Shown here piece by piece: positions 63,031 to 64,000 of a stretch of DNA of 64,000 nt (positions are counted from its first letter, which is position 1; every line of letters begins with the position of its first letter). The translations under genes and the position numbers were made by a program. Under the pieces are notes generated by a model, which saw only the letters and a list, made by a program, of their open reading frames with translations, was not told the DNA's origin and made no database searches. Source of the stretch: Virgisporangium aurantiacum (lineage in GTDB: Bacteria > Actinomycetota > Actinomycetes > Mycobacteriales > Micromonosporaceae); NCBI RefSeq assembly GCF_016863635.1, contig NZ_BOPG01000023.1:124001-188000 (forward strand). The letters are read 5' to 3'.

Positions 63031-64000
63031 ATGGACCAGCCCATCGAGCACATCTCCATCCGCGTGCCGTGGCACGACGCCGGTTGGAACGGGACGGTGT
63101 GCCGCGATCCCGGCGGCAACGGCACCTGCGTCCTGCTCAAGAATATCGGTACCCGTCGCGATGACAGCCGCGAACAGCGTCTTGCCGGACGGGCGATCAG
63201 CGACCTGTCGTTGACCGAGGCTCCGCCATGCGTGGGCGAGCGCGCGACGTTCATGTCACCGCACCCGATTGCGTTCGAGCGCACCCATCCGTTTGTTGAG
63301 AAGTCCGACGCCTTCTCGATGTTCGAGTCAACGCCGCAACCGTTGCCGCCCTACTCGGCCCAGGCCGTTCCGTTTCGGTGGATGAACCGCGACGACGTCA
63401 AGGACATCAGCAAGGAACGCCGGGTCGGCCTGCAGACGGAACTGGAGGACGAGGTCGACGGGATCACCGGTTGGACGGACTCGAACTGGGTGATGCACGG
63501 TGACAACCAGCGGGCACTTCTCGAGGCGTTCTTCGAGACGGTACGGCCGAATGCGAGCCTCGTGTTCTTCTACGCCAAGCACAGCCCGCTCAGCGACGAC
63601 CCCCGCCGGCTCCTGATAGGCGCCGCGATGGTGTCCGGCTTCGCGCCGACGGGCAGGTACCGCAGCCGGGGCGGCGAACGGTTCCCCGCAGAGATGTGGG
63701 AGACCACCGTCGAGCACTCGCTACGGCCCGACCAGAAGCACGGATTCCTCCTGCCGTACCAGGCGCTGCTGGAGGCGAAGGACGCCGGCGAGGACATCGA
63801 CGACGCGCTCGCCTACGCACCCGAGTCCGGCTGGACCGCCTTCTCGTACGTCACCGAGCACGTAAGCCACGACCTCGCGATCGACGCGCTCCTGACCCTG
63901 GCCGCCGCCGGTCGGCAGGCGAAACGGATCCTTGGCACCGCCACCGGCCCGCTCGGCTTCGAGTGGCTGGAGACCCAGCTCAACCGCCTCTGGAAGCTGC
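63031..64000 (+). CDS. Large protein, N-terminal fragment (runs off right edge), possible helicase
   Basis: Open reading frame from ATG 63031 (GGGAG upstream) to the window end, 323 codons with no stop. The opening ISIRVPWHDAGWNGTVC recalls the N-terminus of large defence-associated AAA/helicase proteins, but no ATPase motif is in the part seen, so this is a weak assignment. Later segments are ordinary and include MHGDNQRALLEAFFETVR. It lies 20 nt after the kinase gene, so it is probably cotranscribed. Confidence 0.6.
   Translation, partial: MDQPIEHISIRVPWHDAGWNGTVCRDPGGNGTCVLLKNIGTRRDDSREQRLAGRAISDLSLTEAPPCVGERATFMSPHPIAFERTHPFVEKSDAFSMFESTPQPLPPYSAQAVPFRWMNRDDVKDISKERRVGLQTELEDEVDGITGWTDSNWVMHGDNQRALLEAFFETVRPNASLVFFYAKHSPLSDDPRRLLIGAAMVSGFAPTGRYRSRGGERFPAEMWETTVEHSLRPDQKHGFLLPYQALLEAKDAGEDIDDALAYAPESGWTAFSYVTEHVSHDLAIDALLTLAAAGRQAKRILGTATGPLGFEWLETQLNRLWKL

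Overview
The window comes from a very GC-rich actinobacterium, probably a filamentous one in or near Micromonosporaceae or Pseudonocardiaceae. This rests on heavy GTG/TTG start use, a SARP regulator, CGNR and DUF397/XRE-DUF5753 gene families, an FxLD lanthipeptide locus and a DISARM locus. The genus cannot be set from the sequence alone. There are no rRNA genes and no CRISPR array; one tRNA with a CAT anticodon is present.

1-8.8 kb looks like ordinary chromosome. It holds the 5' end of a SARP regulator, a regulator-like TPR protein overlapping an LLM-type flavin oxidoreductase, an alpha/beta-hydrolase-LuxR fusion whose nucleophile position is Cys, small membrane genes with a probable frameshift, a NarL-type two-component system, a CGNR zinc-finger regulator, an MFS exporter and a small hypothetical protein.

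8.85-about 18 kb is a mobile element inserted at the 3' end of the tRNA. It carries an integrase and an excisionase-like protein in one overlapping unit, a Nudix hydrolase, an orphan Imm1 immunity protein, a SCP1.201/DddA-like DNA deaminase toxin with its own Imm1 gene, a long hairpin that is a good oriT candidate, mobC and relaxase, a small GntR regulator and XRE-DUF5753/DUF397 regulators. No TraB/FtsK or type IV secretion genes are visible, so it looks mobilizable rather than self-transmissible. I found no second tRNA-end copy, so the right end is unknown and may lie beyond the window.

18-29 kb holds regulators (an XRE-TPR protein with a flavin reductase, and a second XRE-DUF5753/DUF397 pair) next to a compact class I lanthipeptide locus: FxLD precursor, full-length LanB, LanC and the FxLD-type protein-isoaspartate methyltransferase. 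No transporter or leader peptidase is nearby.

29-64 kb is a defence island. It opens with a membrane-anchored STAND NTPase with WD40 repeats on the minus strand. Divergent from it is a plus-strand run: a six-gene module (RAMA-CBS-HEPN protein, SF1 helicase fused to a Vsr/DUF559-type nuclease, an all-helical protein with a hydrophobic segment, DUF6361 protein, PLD-family protein, SF2 helicase), then a complete class 1 DISARM operon (drmD-drmMI-drmA-drmB-drmC, every junction overlapping by 1 or 4 nt), then a soluble Ser/Thr kinase with TPR-like repeats and a large protein that runs off the right edge. The six-gene module is the best candidate here for a little-described defence system. The RAMA domain (suspected reader of DNA modification) and the HEPN motif (suspected RNase) suggest a sensor-effector arrangement working with the helicases and nuclease.
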